From: JAFGPL01 sp963781805
Lineage (GTDB): Bacteria > Bacteroidota > Bacteroidia > Bacteroidales > UBA10428
DNA length: 64,000 nucleotides
Assembly (NCBI GenBank): GCA_963781805.1
Contig: CAWAHF010000004.1
Span: forward strand, 5,084,001 to 5,148,000
Direction: 5' to 3'
The position numbers and the translations under genes are program-made. The notes below the pieces were generated by a model, which saw only the letters and a program-made list of their open reading frames with translations, did not search any database and was not told where the DNA came from. Of this stretch, positions 35,183 through 44,085 are shown piece after piece; positions within the stretch are counted from its first letter, which is position 1; the number at the start of each line of letters is the position of its first letter.

Positions 35183-37651
35183 ATGCCAAAAACACAGTTT
35201 ATCGATCCAACGGAAGTTAGAAAATCGGGTAAAATTACTTTTTCCGACATTCCTGTCAACCAATACAATAAATCTATTACCGACGAAAAACCAAATTTCA
35301 CGAATGAGGAATTCATAAATATATTAAGTGATATGCAGATAATCAGGGAGTTTGAGACCATGCTCAATCTGATTAAAACCGCGGGGGAATATCAAGGTAT
35401 TTCATACAATCACCCCGGACCTGCTCATCTTTCCATCGGACAGGAAGCCTCCTCTGTAGGAATGGCTTATACATTATCCATTAATGATTATATTTTTGGC
35501 TCCCATCGTAGTCATGGAGAAATTCTGGCCAAAGGATTATCCTCTATCCACCAGCTGGAAGATAATAAATTGATGGAAATCATGAAGAATTACTTTGATG
35601 GAACCATACTTAAAATTGTGGAAAAGGGACACAAGGGAACTGTTAAGGAACTTGCAATAAATTTTCTGTTATATGGCACACTTGCTGAAATTTTTGCCCG
35701 GGAAACTGGTTTCAACAAAGGATTGGGCGGCTCAATGCATGCATTCTTTACTCCTTTTGGAATTTATCCGAACAATGCCATTGTAGGTGGATCAGGTGAT
35801 ATTTCTGTGGGGGCAGCACTTTATAAAAAGGTCAACCGTAAATCGGGTATCGTTGTATGTAATATTGGTGATGCTTCCGCTGCATGCGGACCTGTGTGGG
35901 AAGGCATATCCTTTGCCACAATGGATCAGTACAAAACGCTGTGGAAAGGAAATTACCAGGGCGGATTGCCTCTGATATTCAACTTTATGAACAATATGTA
36001 CGGGATGGGAGGACAGACTTGCGGTGAAACCATGGGATACGGAATTCTGGCAAGACTCGGGGCAGGTGTAAATCCCGAAATGATGCATGCTGAGAGAATC
36101 GACGGATATAATCCGCTTGCAGTTATAGATGCATACAGACGTAAACGCAAAATAATCGAAAAAAAGAAAGGTCCGGTTTTGCTTGATACACTTACATACA
36201 GGTATAGCGGACACTCTCCTTCCGATGCTTCCTCTTACCGTTCGAAAGAAGAACTGGATGCGTGGATGGAATATGATTCAATTAACTGGTTTGGAAGTGA
36301 ATTGGTAAAGAGTAAAATAATAACGCAGGATAAGATTGACGCTCTGAAGGAACATGTTACTTCCCTGATTAAGAAAACCATTACGCTAGCCATTGATGAA
36401 TCGGTTTCACCGCATATGAACCTTGTGGCAGATCCAGATGCCATTGGCAAACTAATGTTTTCAAACGGATCAATTGATAAGATGGAGGAAGGTGAACCGG
36501 AAGTATTGATGCCTCTTGCTGAAAATCCGCGGGTTAAACAACTTACAACCAAAGAACGTTTTGCATTCGACAAAGAAGGAAAACTGATTTCCAAAATCAA
36601 AACCTATCAATTGAGAGACGGTATATTTGAAGCAGTCATTGATAGATTTTATAAAGATCCTACGCTTGTTGCCTACGGAGAGGAGAACAGAGATTGGGGC
36701 GGCGCCTTTGCAGTGTACAGGGGACTTACCGAAGCGCTTCCTTATAACAGACTGTTTAACTCGCCCATTTCAGAAGGTGCAATTGTGGGTACTGCCATTG
36801 GTTATGGCATGTGTGGCGGCCGGGTAATTGCCGAAATTATGTATTGTGATTTTCTGGGGCGTTCGGGCGATGAAGTATTTAACCAGTTACCCAAATGGCA
36901 GGCTATGAGTGGAAACATTATTAATATGCCAGTTATCATACGCGTTTCGGTTGGCTCGAAATATGGCGCACAACACTCACAGGACTGGTCATCGCTGGTA
37001 GCGCATGTACCCGGACTTAAATGTGTGTTCCCGGCAACTCCGTACGATGCCAAGGGGCTTATGAATGCGGCACTACAGGGTACCGATCCGGTGATTTTCT
37101 TTGAGAGCCAGCGGATTTATGATGTCGGTGAAATGTTTCATGAAGGCGGTGTTCCGGAAGAATATTATGAAATACCTATCGGAGAACCCGATATAAAAAG
37201 AAAAGGGGAAGATTTGACAATGCTTACTATTGGAGCGACCTTATACAATGCTTTAAAAGCTGCGGATATTCTAAATGAGAAATATAATATTTCTGCTGAA
37301 ATTATTGATGCCAGGAGCCTTGTTCCATTCAATTATGAATTGGTCATTGAATCGGTGAAAAAAACAGGTAAAATCCTTCTTGCCAGCGATGCTTGTTCAC
37401 GTGGTTCGTACCTGAAGGATGTTGCCCATTCTATAACCGAACTTGCTTTCGATTATCTCGATGCTCCGCCTGTAGTGGTTGGTTCTCGGAATTGGATAAC
37501 TCCCGCATATGAACTGGAAGAATATTTCTTTCCACAACCCGATTGGATAGTTGATGCTGTGCATGAACGGATAATGCCTCTGAAAGGACATCAGGCAAAA
37601 AATAATTTTACCATAAATGAAGAAATAAGACGAAATAAAATGGGCGTATAA
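35183..37651 (+). CDS. Fused alpha-beta 2-oxoacid dehydrogenase E1
   Basis: An 822-residue fusion of the two E1 chains. The alpha half (about 45-430) has HLSIGQEASSVGMAY, SHRSHGEILAKG and the ThDP site from GDASAACG (229) to NN (270-271). It also has RYSGHSPSDASSYRSKEEL, the loop that is phosphorylated in mitochondria. The beta half (about 470-822) opens TYQLRDGIFEAVIDRFYKDP and has the catalytic Glu in YGEENRDWGGAF, SEGAIVGTAIGYGM, and HSQDWSSLVAHVPGLKCVFP. Alpha and beta are separate genes in most bacteria. Fusions of about 800 residues occur in Bacteroidota, annotated as pyruvate or branched-chain dehydrogenase E1. It is the last gene of the operon. Confidence 0.9.
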   Translation: MPKTQFIDPTEVRKSGKITFSDIPVNQYNKSITDEKPNFTNEEFINILSDMQIIREFETMLNLIKTAGEYQGISYNHPGPAHLSIGQEASSVGMAYTLSINDYIFGSHRSHGEILAKGLSSIHQLEDNKLMEIMKNYFDGTILKIVEKGHKGTVKELAINFLLYGTLAEIFARETGFNKGLGGSMHAFFTPFGIYPNNAIVGGSGDISVGAALYKKVNRKSGIVVCNIGDASAACGPVWEGISFATMDQYKTLWKGNYQGGLPLIFNFMNNMYGMGGQTCGETMGYGILARLGAGVNPEMMHAERIDGYNPLAVIDAYRRKRKIIEKKKGPVLLDTLTYRYSGHSPSDASSYRSKEELDAWMEYDSINWFGSELVKSKIITQDKIDALKEHVTSLIKKTITLAIDESVSPHMNLVADPDAIGKLMFSNGSIDKMEEGEPEVLMPLAENPRVKQLTTKERFAFDKEGKLISKIKTYQLRDGIFEAVIDRFYKDPTLVAYGEENRDWGGAFAVYRGLTEALPYNRLFNSPISEGAIVGTAIGYGMCGGRVIAEIMYCDFLGRSGDEVFNQLPKWQAMSGNIINMPVIIRVSVGSKYGAQHSQDWSSLVAHVPGLKCVFPATPYDAKGLMNAALQGTDPVIFFESQRIYDVGEMFHEGGVPEEYYEIPIGEPDIKRKGEDLTMLTIGATLYNALKAADILNEKYNISAEIIDARSLVPFNYELVIESVKKTGKILLASDACSRGSYLKDVAHSITELAFDYLDAPPVVVGSRNWITPAYELEEYFFPQPDWIVDAVHERIMPLKGHQAKNNFTINEEIRRNKMGV

Positions 37652-37822
37652 TCCCCTCCTAGGATGGGTGGCCGAAGGCCGGGAGGTAATCCCCTCCTGG
37701 GATAGCCTGTCCCGCCATTGCGGAAGGTAGGGGTGGGTCACTCCTGGGATAGCCTGTCCCGCCAATGCGGGAGGCAGGGATGAGTTTCCTCTGACAGAAG
37801 TCAGGGTGATCCCTCCCCAGGA
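37649..37822. repeat. GC-rich tandem and inverted repeats after the E1 gene
   Basis: taatcccctcct(a/g)ggat occurs at 37649 and 37687, and tcctgggatagcctgtcccg occurs at 37695 and 37742 (47 bases apart), with related ggaggtaggggtggg words between. Several self-complementary pieces (ggccgaaggcc, gggatagcctgtccc) could fold and end transcription of the E1 operon. GC content is far above the surrounding DNA. Confidence 0.75.
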
Positions 37823-37879
37823 TATACTTAAATGGATTTGAACTCGTATATGTTCGATAATATTAAATCAATTTGAAAC

Positions 37880-38677
37880 ATGAAAAATTCAAAAGCTCTG
37901 ATCGATGTAATTAAAAAGAAAAAAGGATACATTATCGACATGGACGGTGTTCTTTACCATGGCAATAAACTATTACCCGGTGTCAAAGAATTTATTGACT
38001 GGCTGACATCGGAACAGAAAAGATTTGTTTTTCTTACCAATTCCAGTGAGAGAACACCTGAAGAGCTGCAGGAAAAACTCAAACGAATGGGCATAACAGT
38101 CGACAAAAATGTATTCTATACAAGTGCATTGGCAACCGCCATGTTTTTAAGCAACCAGCATCCCAATGGAAGTGCTTATATTATTGGGGATGCGGGATTG
38201 ATTAATGCGCTATACAATGTTGGCTATACAATGAATAATATCAATCCGGATTATGTAGTGGTGGGTGAATCCACAAGTTATAGTTATGAAAGGGTTGAAC
38301 ACGCTATAAACCTGGTTTTGAAAGGTGCTAAACTTATAGGTACAAATCCCGATTTGACAGGTCCTGTGGAAAATGGAATAGTCCCTTCTACCAAGGCTCT
38401 GATTGCGCCCATTGAACTATCGACCGGAAGAAATGCCTATTTTGTGGGCAAACCCAATCCCCTGATGATGCGGAATGCCTTGAAAAAGCTTGAATGCAAT
38501 CATCACGAAACACTAATCATCGGTGACAGAATGGACACAGATATTTTAGCCGGTATTGAATCGGAAATTGATACATGCCTGGTACTAAGTGGCATTACAA
38601 ACCCCGATATGCTGCAGTTTTTTCCATATCAGCCCATGTATGTGCTTGAGGGTGTGAAGGATATCGTTGGTGCTTGA
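37880..38677 (+). CDS. HAD-IIA phosphatase (NagD/phosphoglycolate-phosphatase-like)
   Basis: A 265-residue HAD phosphatase of the NagD type. Motif I is DMDGV (Asp20 nucleophile, Asp22 acid/base), motif II TNSSERT, and motif III/IV is the lysine in GKPNPLMM with IIGDRMDTDILAG. The C2a cap between motifs II and III (PDYVVVGESTSYSYERVEHA) is typical of the NagD/AraL/PGP group, which act on small sugar phosphates, nucleotides or phosphoglycolate. The exact substrate is unclear. It precedes the sugar-catabolic run and may belong to it functionally, but a four-helix gene and repeats separate them. Confidence 0.88.
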   Translation: MKNSKALIDVIKKKKGYIIDMDGVLYHGNKLLPGVKEFIDWLTSEQKRFVFLTNSSERTPEELQEKLKRMGITVDKNVFYTSALATAMFLSNQHPNGSAYIIGDAGLINALYNVGYTMNNINPDYVVVGESTSYSYERVEHAINLVLKGAKLIGTNPDLTGPVENGIVPSTKALIAPIELSTGRNAYFVGKPNPLMMRNALKKLECNHHETLIIGDRMDTDILAGIESEIDTCLVLSGITNPDMLQFFPYQPMYVLEGVKDIVGA

Positions 38678-38683
38678 AGAAAA

Positions 38684-38716
38684 GTGGTAGAAGCAGTTGC
38701 GGTGGCAGTATAAATT
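38684..38716. repeat. Left inverted-repeat flank of the four-helix gene
   Basis: The segment agttgcggtggcagtataaa (38694-38713) matches, in inverted orientation and with one mismatch over the first 14 bases, the segment downstream of the gene at 39131-39165. The same agaagcag word also occurs in both flanks. Confidence 0.55.
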
Positions 38717-38747
38717 AAACGTTTAAGATCAACTAAATATATTAATT

Positions 38748-39119
38748 ATGAATGGTGGTTTTAAAGAATTAAATGTCTACAAGGTTGCATTTCAGGCTGC
38801 TATGGAAATTTTTGAACTTTCAATAAGATATCCCATAGAAGAAGTATATTCATTAACTGATCAAATAAGAAGATCCTCTAGGTCTGTATGTGCAAATATT
38901 GCAGAAGCATTCAGAAAAAGAAGATATCCAAAAAGTATTGTAAGTAAGATTTGTGATGCTGATGGAGAGGCAAGTGAGACCATTGTTTGGCTTGATTTCT
39001 CTAAAGATTGTTGTTACCTGAATATTGAAAATTATTCAAAATTAATTAAGAATTATGAAGAAGTTGGCAGAATGTTAGGCAGTATGGCAAACTATCCTGA
39101 AAAATTTTTACCAAGGTAA
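38748..39119 (+). CDS. Four-helix bundle protein (S23 / 23S rRNA intervening-sequence type)
   Basis: A 123-residue helical protein with the family landmarks FKELNVYKVAFQAAMEIFEL, YSLTDQIRRSSRSVCANIAE, AFRKRR, DADGEASETIVWLDFSKDC and EEVGRMLGSM. This family was first seen in intervening sequences of 23S rRNA genes and is now known as dispersed single genes with unknown function. The structure forms a pentamer of four-helix bundles. Here it stands between two HAD genes and is bracketed by inverted gcagtggcagt-type repeats, which suggests an inserted cassette rather than an operon member. Confidence 0.88.
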   Translation: MNGGFKELNVYKVAFQAAMEIFELSIRYPIEEVYSLTDQIRRSSRSVCANIAEAFRKRRYPKSIVSKICDADGEASETIVWLDFSKDCCYLNIENYSKLIKNYEEVGRMLGSMANYPEKFLPR

Positions 39120-39130
39120 ATCACAAACAT

Positions 39131-39165
39131 TAAATTACTGCTTCTGCCACTGCCACTGCAACTTA
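39131..39165. repeat. Right inverted-repeat flank of the four-helix gene
   Basis: taaattactgcttctgccac continues tgccactgcaactt. Reverse-complemented, it starts aagttgcagtggcagt, matching the left flank at 38694. It also contains two tandem copies of the ctgccactgcc word. Confidence 0.55.
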
Positions 39166-39191
39166 AGTATAATTTAGAACTAATATATGAT

Positions 39192-39836
39192 ATGATCAAG
39201 GCAATCCTCTTCGACATGGATGGCGTTCTGGTTGACTCGGAAGAGATAATTTACCTGGCCGCAAAGCAGATGTTTGCTGAATACGGCATTCAGGTAAAAC
39301 AGGAGGATTTTAAACCTTTTATCGGTACGGGTGAAAATAAGTATCTGGGAGGAGTTGCAAAAAAGTATGGTTTTGACATTGACATTGAGCGCGATAAGTC
39401 ACGTACTTATGATATTTATGCGGATATTGCACAGGAAAAACTTAAAATGCTTCCCGGGGTCAGACATTTTATTCAGCTGTGCAAAAGCAGGAGCCTGAAG
39501 CTTGCTGTTGCAACTAGTGCCGATGAGGTTAAAATGAATGTGAATTTAAAAGCAGTTGGATTGGACAATGGTATTTTTGATGCTACAGTCAATGGATTGG
39601 AGGTAGTGAATAAAAAACCTCACCCGGAAATTTATCAGCTGGCTGCAAAAAAACTTCAGGTTAAACCTTTTGAATGTCTTGTTGTTGAAGATGCTGTAAA
39701 CGGAGTGGAAGCTGCTAAAGCTGCCGGAGCCAAATGTCTTGCGGTTACAAACAGCTTTTCCGCTACAGAACTTTCAAAAGCAGACTGGATTGTAAAAAAT
39801 TTATCCGATGTGCCGGAAAATGTATTAAATTGGTAA
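39192..39836 (+). CDS. HAD hydrolase, beta-phosphoglucomutase/sugar-phosphatase type
   Basis: A 214-residue HAD protein with a helical C1 cap. Motif I is FDMDGVLVDSE (Asp8, Asp10), motif II VATSA, the lysine is in KKPHPEIYQLAAKKL, and motif IV is VVEDAVNGVEAAKAAGAKC. These features fit the beta-phosphoglucomutase-like group, which includes mutases and phosphatases for small sugar and polyol phosphates. It starts the run of five close-set genes to 45360 (21 bases to the next), so its substrate is probably a phosphate of that pathway. Confidence 0.9.
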   Translation: MIKAILFDMDGVLVDSEEIIYLAAKQMFAEYGIQVKQEDFKPFIGTGENKYLGGVAKKYGFDIDIERDKSRTYDIYADIAQEKLKMLPGVRHFIQLCKSRSLKLAVATSADEVKMNVNLKAVGLDNGIFDATVNGLEVVNKKPHPEIYQLAAKKLQVKPFECLVVEDAVNGVEAAKAAGAKCLAVTNSFSATELSKADWIVKNLSDVPENVLNW

Positions 39837-39857
39837 ATCCTTAATAAACGCAATATT

Positions 39858-40850
39858 ATGAAACTGAACCAGCTTGGAAAAAGTAACCTTAAAGTGACTG
39901 AAATAGCCTTTGGAGCTTGGGCTGCAGGCGGATGGATGTGGGGTGGAACAGATTATAACCAGTCTGTTAAGGCTATTGAAAAAGCCATCGACCTGGGCAT
40001 GACTTCTATCGATACCGCTCCGGCATATGGTTTTGGATTGAGCGAAAAAATTGTCGGCGATGCCATCAAGGGTAAAAGAGACAATGTTCAAATCCTGACT
40101 AAATACGGTTTGAGGTGGGATACCACCAAGGGTAAATTCTTCTTTCCATCAGAATCGAACGATGGCAAACCGGTAAACATGCATAAATATGCTTCAAAAG
40201 AAAGTGTGATAAATGAATGCGAGCAAAGCCTTAAAAGGCTCGGAGTTGATTATATCGACTTATACCAGATTCATTGGGCAGACCCGACCACCCCGATTGA
40301 AGAAACTATGGAAGCCATTGATATGTTGCTAAAACAGGGCAAAATTCGTGCTTCAGGTGTTTGCAACTATACGGTAGGTGATATGAGGAAAGCAGATTCA
40401 TTTGTATCATTGACTTCAGAGCAGGTTCCTTACAGCATGGTAAAAAAAGATATTGAGAAAGAAATAGTACCTTTTTGCCAGAAAAATAATATTGGCATAC
40501 TTGCATACAGTCCTTTACAACGAGGAGTGTTAACCGGTAAAATTAAGGAAGATTACAAATTTAATGAAGGAGATACACGGGCAAATCTTCCTTATTATAA
40601 ATTAGGAAATCTGGTGAACATTAACGATTTTCTCGAACAGATTAAACCTATTGCAAACGATAGGAATATAACGCTAACCCAGTTGGTTATTAACTGGACC
40701 CTTAGGCAACCTGGGATTTCCTGTGTGCTGGTTGGCGCCCGAAGCCCCAAGCAGGTGGAGGAAAACGTAAAAGCTGCGGAATTCAGGCTTAGCGATGAAG
40801 AAATAGATAAAATCAATGCGGAACTCAACAAATTAGAATTAGAATTATAA
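39858..40850 (+). CDS. Aldo/keto reductase
   Basis: A 330-residue NADPH-dependent oxidoreductase with the AKR tetrad Asp52, Tyr57, Lys82 and His138. The motifs are IDTAPAYGFGLSEKIVGDAI, ILTKYGLRW, DLYQIHWAD, and the cofactor segment AYSPLQRGVLTGK plus VLVGARSPKQVEENVKA. It resembles the AKR11/AKR13-type sugar aldehyde reductases. A role in reducing an aldehyde released by the downstream aldolase, or oxidising a sugar, is plausible from context. It lies 2 bases before the PHP gene. Confidence 0.9.
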   Translation: MKLNQLGKSNLKVTEIAFGAWAAGGWMWGGTDYNQSVKAIEKAIDLGMTSIDTAPAYGFGLSEKIVGDAIKGKRDNVQILTKYGLRWDTTKGKFFFPSESNDGKPVNMHKYASKESVINECEQSLKRLGVDYIDLYQIHWADPTTPIEETMEAIDMLLKQGKIRASGVCNYTVGDMRKADSFVSLTSEQVPYSMVKKDIEKEIVPFCQKNNIGILAYSPLQRGVLTGKIKEDYKFNEGDTRANLPYYKLGNLVNINDFLEQIKPIANDRNITLTQLVINWTLRQPGISCVLVGARSPKQVEENVKAAEFRLSDEEIDKINAELNKLELEL

Positions 40851-40852
40851 CA

Positions 40853-42082
40853 ATGAATTTTTTATTAGAATTTCCTGACAGGAGTGAATTGCTAAAGTGG
40901 GGTGAAAAATCACAGACCAATAAAATTTATAAAGTGAACTGCCATATTCATACCCCGTATTCTTTCAGTGCATTTACCGATATTCCCCAGGCGTTTGAAA
41001 TGGCAGTTAATGAACAAATAAAAGTTCTGGCTATAAACGATTTTTTTGTGGCAGATGGGTATCAGGAATTTTATACGAATGCACTAAAAAACCGTATTTT
41101 TCCCGAATTCAGTATTGAATTCATCGGCCTCCTCAAAGAGGAACAGGATAAAGGTATAAAGGTAAACGATCCGAACAATCCCGGAAGAACCTATTTCAGT
41201 GGTAAAGGATTGGATTTCCCTTTTTCGGTATCTCCTGAAAATCAGGCTAAGTTAGAGCAGGTAATAACCGAAAGCCAGAAACAGGTACGTGAAATGCTTG
41301 AGAAAACCAATGAACTATTAAAGAAAATAAATGCACCTTTCACCTTTGACTTTAATATCCTTAAAAATGAATTTGCGAAAGAGCTGGTTCGCGAAAGGCA
41401 TATTGCAAAGGCTATCCGGGTTCGCATGCACGAACACTTTAAAAATGAAACCGAAAAAAAGTCATTTCTTATTAAGCTTTTCAATGGCAAAGAACAGAAA
41501 GCAGATATAAATAATAATACCCAGTTGGAAGAAGAAATCAGAGGTAATCTTCTGAAGGCCGGCGGTGTGGCATTTGTACCCGAAGATGTTGAAGCTTTTT
41601 TACCTTTAAAAGAAATTATTGATATTATAGTTGATGCCGGGGGAATTCCCTGTTATCCGGTTCTGTTGGATGATAGAAACGGAAACTATACCGGGTTCGA
41701 AGCAGATCAGGAAAAACTTGCCAATCGACTTACCGAGTTAGGAGTTGGTTGTATCGAACTTATTCCCGGAAGAAATAAATACAATAATCTGAACCGGTTT
41801 GTGAGATATATGGATGAAAAGGGATTTCTGATTAATTTCGGGACCGAACATAATTCTCCGCTTATGTTTCCGCTAACCATAGTCACCTCCGATGAAAAAC
41901 TTGACAACCATCTTGAACGAATAGCTTATGATGGCGCCTGTGTAGTTGCTGCTCATCAGTATCTGAGAACAAAAGGAGAGGAAGGGTTTATCGATAATCA
42001 CGGACTGGCAAAAAAACAGGAAAAAAAGGAGTTTGTTGAACTTGGGAAAGCAGTTATTGAAAAATATTTATCTGAAAACTAA
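40853..42082 (+). CDS. PHP-domain metal-dependent hydrolase-like protein
   Basis: A 409-residue protein opening with KVNCHIHTPYSFSAFTDIPQ. HIHTPYSFS (His31, His33) is PHP motif I, and a later DDFF-like acid and GTEHNSPLMFP (about 330) supply further metal ligands. PHP proteins are phosphoesterases or lactonase-like hydrolases. The middle (about 105-230) is a long helical, charged insertion not found in short PHP phosphatases. It sits in the sugar operon between the aldo/keto reductase and aldolase-dehydrogenase genes. A role as a sugar-phosphate phosphatase or as a lactonase is possible; neither is shown by sequence. Confidence 0.75.
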   Translation: MNFLLEFPDRSELLKWGEKSQTNKIYKVNCHIHTPYSFSAFTDIPQAFEMAVNEQIKVLAINDFFVADGYQEFYTNALKNRIFPEFSIEFIGLLKEEQDKGIKVNDPNNPGRTYFSGKGLDFPFSVSPENQAKLEQVITESQKQVREMLEKTNELLKKINAPFTFDFNILKNEFAKELVRERHIAKAIRVRMHEHFKNETEKKSFLIKLFNGKEQKADINNNTQLEEEIRGNLLKAGGVAFVPEDVEAFLPLKEIIDIIVDAGGIPCYPVLLDDRNGNYTGFEADQEKLANRLTELGVGCIELIPGRNKYNNLNRFVRYMDEKGFLINFGTEHNSPLMFPLTIVTSDEKLDNHLERIAYDGACVVAAHQYLRTKGEEGFIDNHGLAKKQEKKEFVELGKAVIEKYLSEN

Positions 42083-42096
42083 TAAAAGAGCTTGTT

Positions 42097-44070
42097 ATGA
42101 AAGATTTAAATAATCTGGTAGAGATTTCAAACTATTTCGGAAAGCTGAAAAATTATGTTATAGCCGGAGGTGGCAATACCTCTTTTAAAAATGATAATCA
42201 TATCTGGGTGAAAGCCAGCGGCACTTCACTGGCTACCATCAATGAAAACGGATTTGTTCAGCTCGATCGCGAGAAACTAAAAATAATATCCAAATCTTCA
42301 TACAGCGAAAACCTTTTCGAACAAGAAAGAGAAGTAAAACTGGATTTATATAATGCAATCGTGAACAAAGAATCAGGATTAAGACCATCCGTTGAAACTT
42401 CCCTGCACGATGTCATCAACTATCCCTATATTGTTCATACGCATCCAACCCTGATAAACGGATTGCTTTGTGCAAAAAAATCAAAACAGACTGTTGCCGA
42501 GCTCTTCCCTGAAAATACACTTTACATTGAATATATTGATCCGGGATATACACTTTTCAAAAAAATTGAAATGGAACTTCAGAATTACAGGGAAAACCAT
42601 GATTCTGATCCGCAGATTATATTTCTTGAAAACCATGGTGTGTTTGTTAGTGCCAATACCACCGATGAGATAAAAGAAATTTATACAGATATTGAAAAAA
42701 GAATTCGAAAATATGCTGCGGAAGATCCGGTAAGAGATGAGCTGACCATTCATGAAAATGCAAAAGAAATTCTGCCCGCCATTAAAATGTTGATGACAGA
42801 AGACAAGCCTGTAATTTTAAAAACAAGGTATAATTCCCTGATAGAAAAATTTATTTCTAATAGCGATGCGTTTTTTAAAATTTCGCTTCCGTTTACTCCC
42901 GATATCATCGTGTATTGCAAAGCAAAATATATGTATATCGAAATTACCGGAACTGCAGAAAGTATTATCGATAGATTTAAATCCCATCTGGAAAGATTTA
43001 AAAATGAATTTAAATATTCCCCCAAGGTAATTCTGATAAAGGATATTGGTCTTATTGCAGTGGAAGAAAATGCACAGGCAGCTGAAACCGTGCTTGATGT
43101 ATATGAAGATTTAATAAAAATAAGTTTCTATACCGAAAACTTTGGCGGACAGAGGTTTATGAACTGTTACCAGATAGATTTTATTGATACCTGGGAGGTT
43201 GAGAATTACCGGAGAAAAGTCTCTAAGGGTGCATCACTGGGAAGCGAACTGGTTTCGAACAAAATTGCAATTGTTACCGGCGCAGCACAGGGGTTTGGTG
43301 AAGGTATCGCCATAGCATTATTTAATAGAAATGCCAATGTAGTAATTGCTGACCTGAACGAAGAAAAGGGGGCGGAACTGATTGAGAAATTAAATGGTTC
43401 CAATCAAAAAAATAAAGCAATCTTTATCAAAACAGATGTTACCAATCCAGAATCATTAAAAAATCTTTTATTTAAAACGGTTGTCGAGTTCGGCGGATTG
43501 GACATTTTTATTAGCAATGCAGGAGTATTGAAAGCTGGCAGTCTGGATGAAATGGAACCCGAAGCTTTTGATTTTGTCACCCGTGTAAATTATACCGGTT
43601 ATTATCTCTGCGCAAAATATGCTTCGGAAATCTTCAAGCTTCAGGCAAAATACCGTGAAGATTATTTTACGGATATTATCCAGATAAATTCAAAATCAGG
43701 ATTGAAAGGAAGCAACAAAAACTTTGCTTATGCCGGAGGAAAATTTGGCGGAGTTGGCCTTACACAATCGTTTGCCATGGAACTGATTCCCTACAAAATT
43801 AAAGTAAATTCAATTTGTCCCGGAAATCTTTTTGAAGGACCACTCTGGTCGGATCCCAAAACCGGGCTTTTTGTTCAATATCTGAATGCCGGTAAAGTAC
43901 CAGGTGCGAAAACAATCGAAGATGTGAAACGTTATTACGAAGCACAGGTGCCGGCTGGCCGTGGTTGCCTGGTTGAAGATGTAATGAAAGCCGTTTATTA
44001 TGTGATAGACCAGGAATATGAAACCGGTCAGGCAATACCTGTAACCGGGGGACAAATTATGTTAAATTAA
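42097..44070 (+). CDS. Bifunctional class II aldolase / short-chain dehydrogenase (rhamnulose-1-phosphate aldolase-lactaldehyde dehydrogenase type)
   Basis: A 657-residue fusion. The N-terminal class II aldolase part (about 1-230) has VIAGGGNTSFKND, VETSLHDVINYPYIVHTHPT (metal-binding histidines in HTH) and FLENHGVFVSA. A linker domain follows to about 385. The SDR part (about 388-657) has TGAAQGFGEGIA for NAD(P), ISNAGVLKAGSL, and the active-site YAGGK (Tyr545, Lys549). The layout matches RhaEW/YuxG proteins, which split L-rhamnulose-1-phosphate to DHAP and lactaldehyde and oxidise the latter. The neighbours do not include a rhamnose isomerase, so a related ketose-1-phosphate is equally possible. 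Cytoplasmic. Confidence 0.85.
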   Translation: MKDLNNLVEISNYFGKLKNYVIAGGGNTSFKNDNHIWVKASGTSLATINENGFVQLDREKLKIISKSSYSENLFEQEREVKLDLYNAIVNKESGLRPSVETSLHDVINYPYIVHTHPTLINGLLCAKKSKQTVAELFPENTLYIEYIDPGYTLFKKIEMELQNYRENHDSDPQIIFLENHGVFVSANTTDEIKEIYTDIEKRIRKYAAEDPVRDELTIHENAKEILPAIKMLMTEDKPVILKTRYNSLIEKFISNSDAFFKISLPFTPDIIVYCKAKYMYIEITGTAESIIDRFKSHLERFKNEFKYSPKVILIKDIGLIAVEENAQAAETVLDVYEDLIKISFYTENFGGQRFMNCYQIDFIDTWEVENYRRKVSKGASLGSELVSNKIAIVTGAAQGFGEGIAIALFNRNANVVIADLNEEKGAELIEKLNGSNQKNKAIFIKTDVTNPESLKNLLFKTVVEFGGLDIFISNAGVLKAGSLDEMEPEAFDFVTRVNYTGYYLCAKYASEIFKLQAKYREDYFTDIIQINSKSGLKGSNKNFAYAGGKFGGVGLTQSFAMELIPYKIKVNSICPGNLFEGPLWSDPKTGLFVQYLNAGKVPGAKTIEDVKRYYEAQVPAGRGCLVEDVMKAVYYVIDQEYETGQAIPVTGGQIMLN

Positions 44071-44085
44071 AATGCAATAGCGGAA

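Noticed and set aside
42097..44070. Calling the aldolase fusion rhaD/rhaEW outright.
   Set aside because: The neighbours lack rhamnose isomerase and rhamnulokinase, so the substrate is not established and no gene symbol was given.
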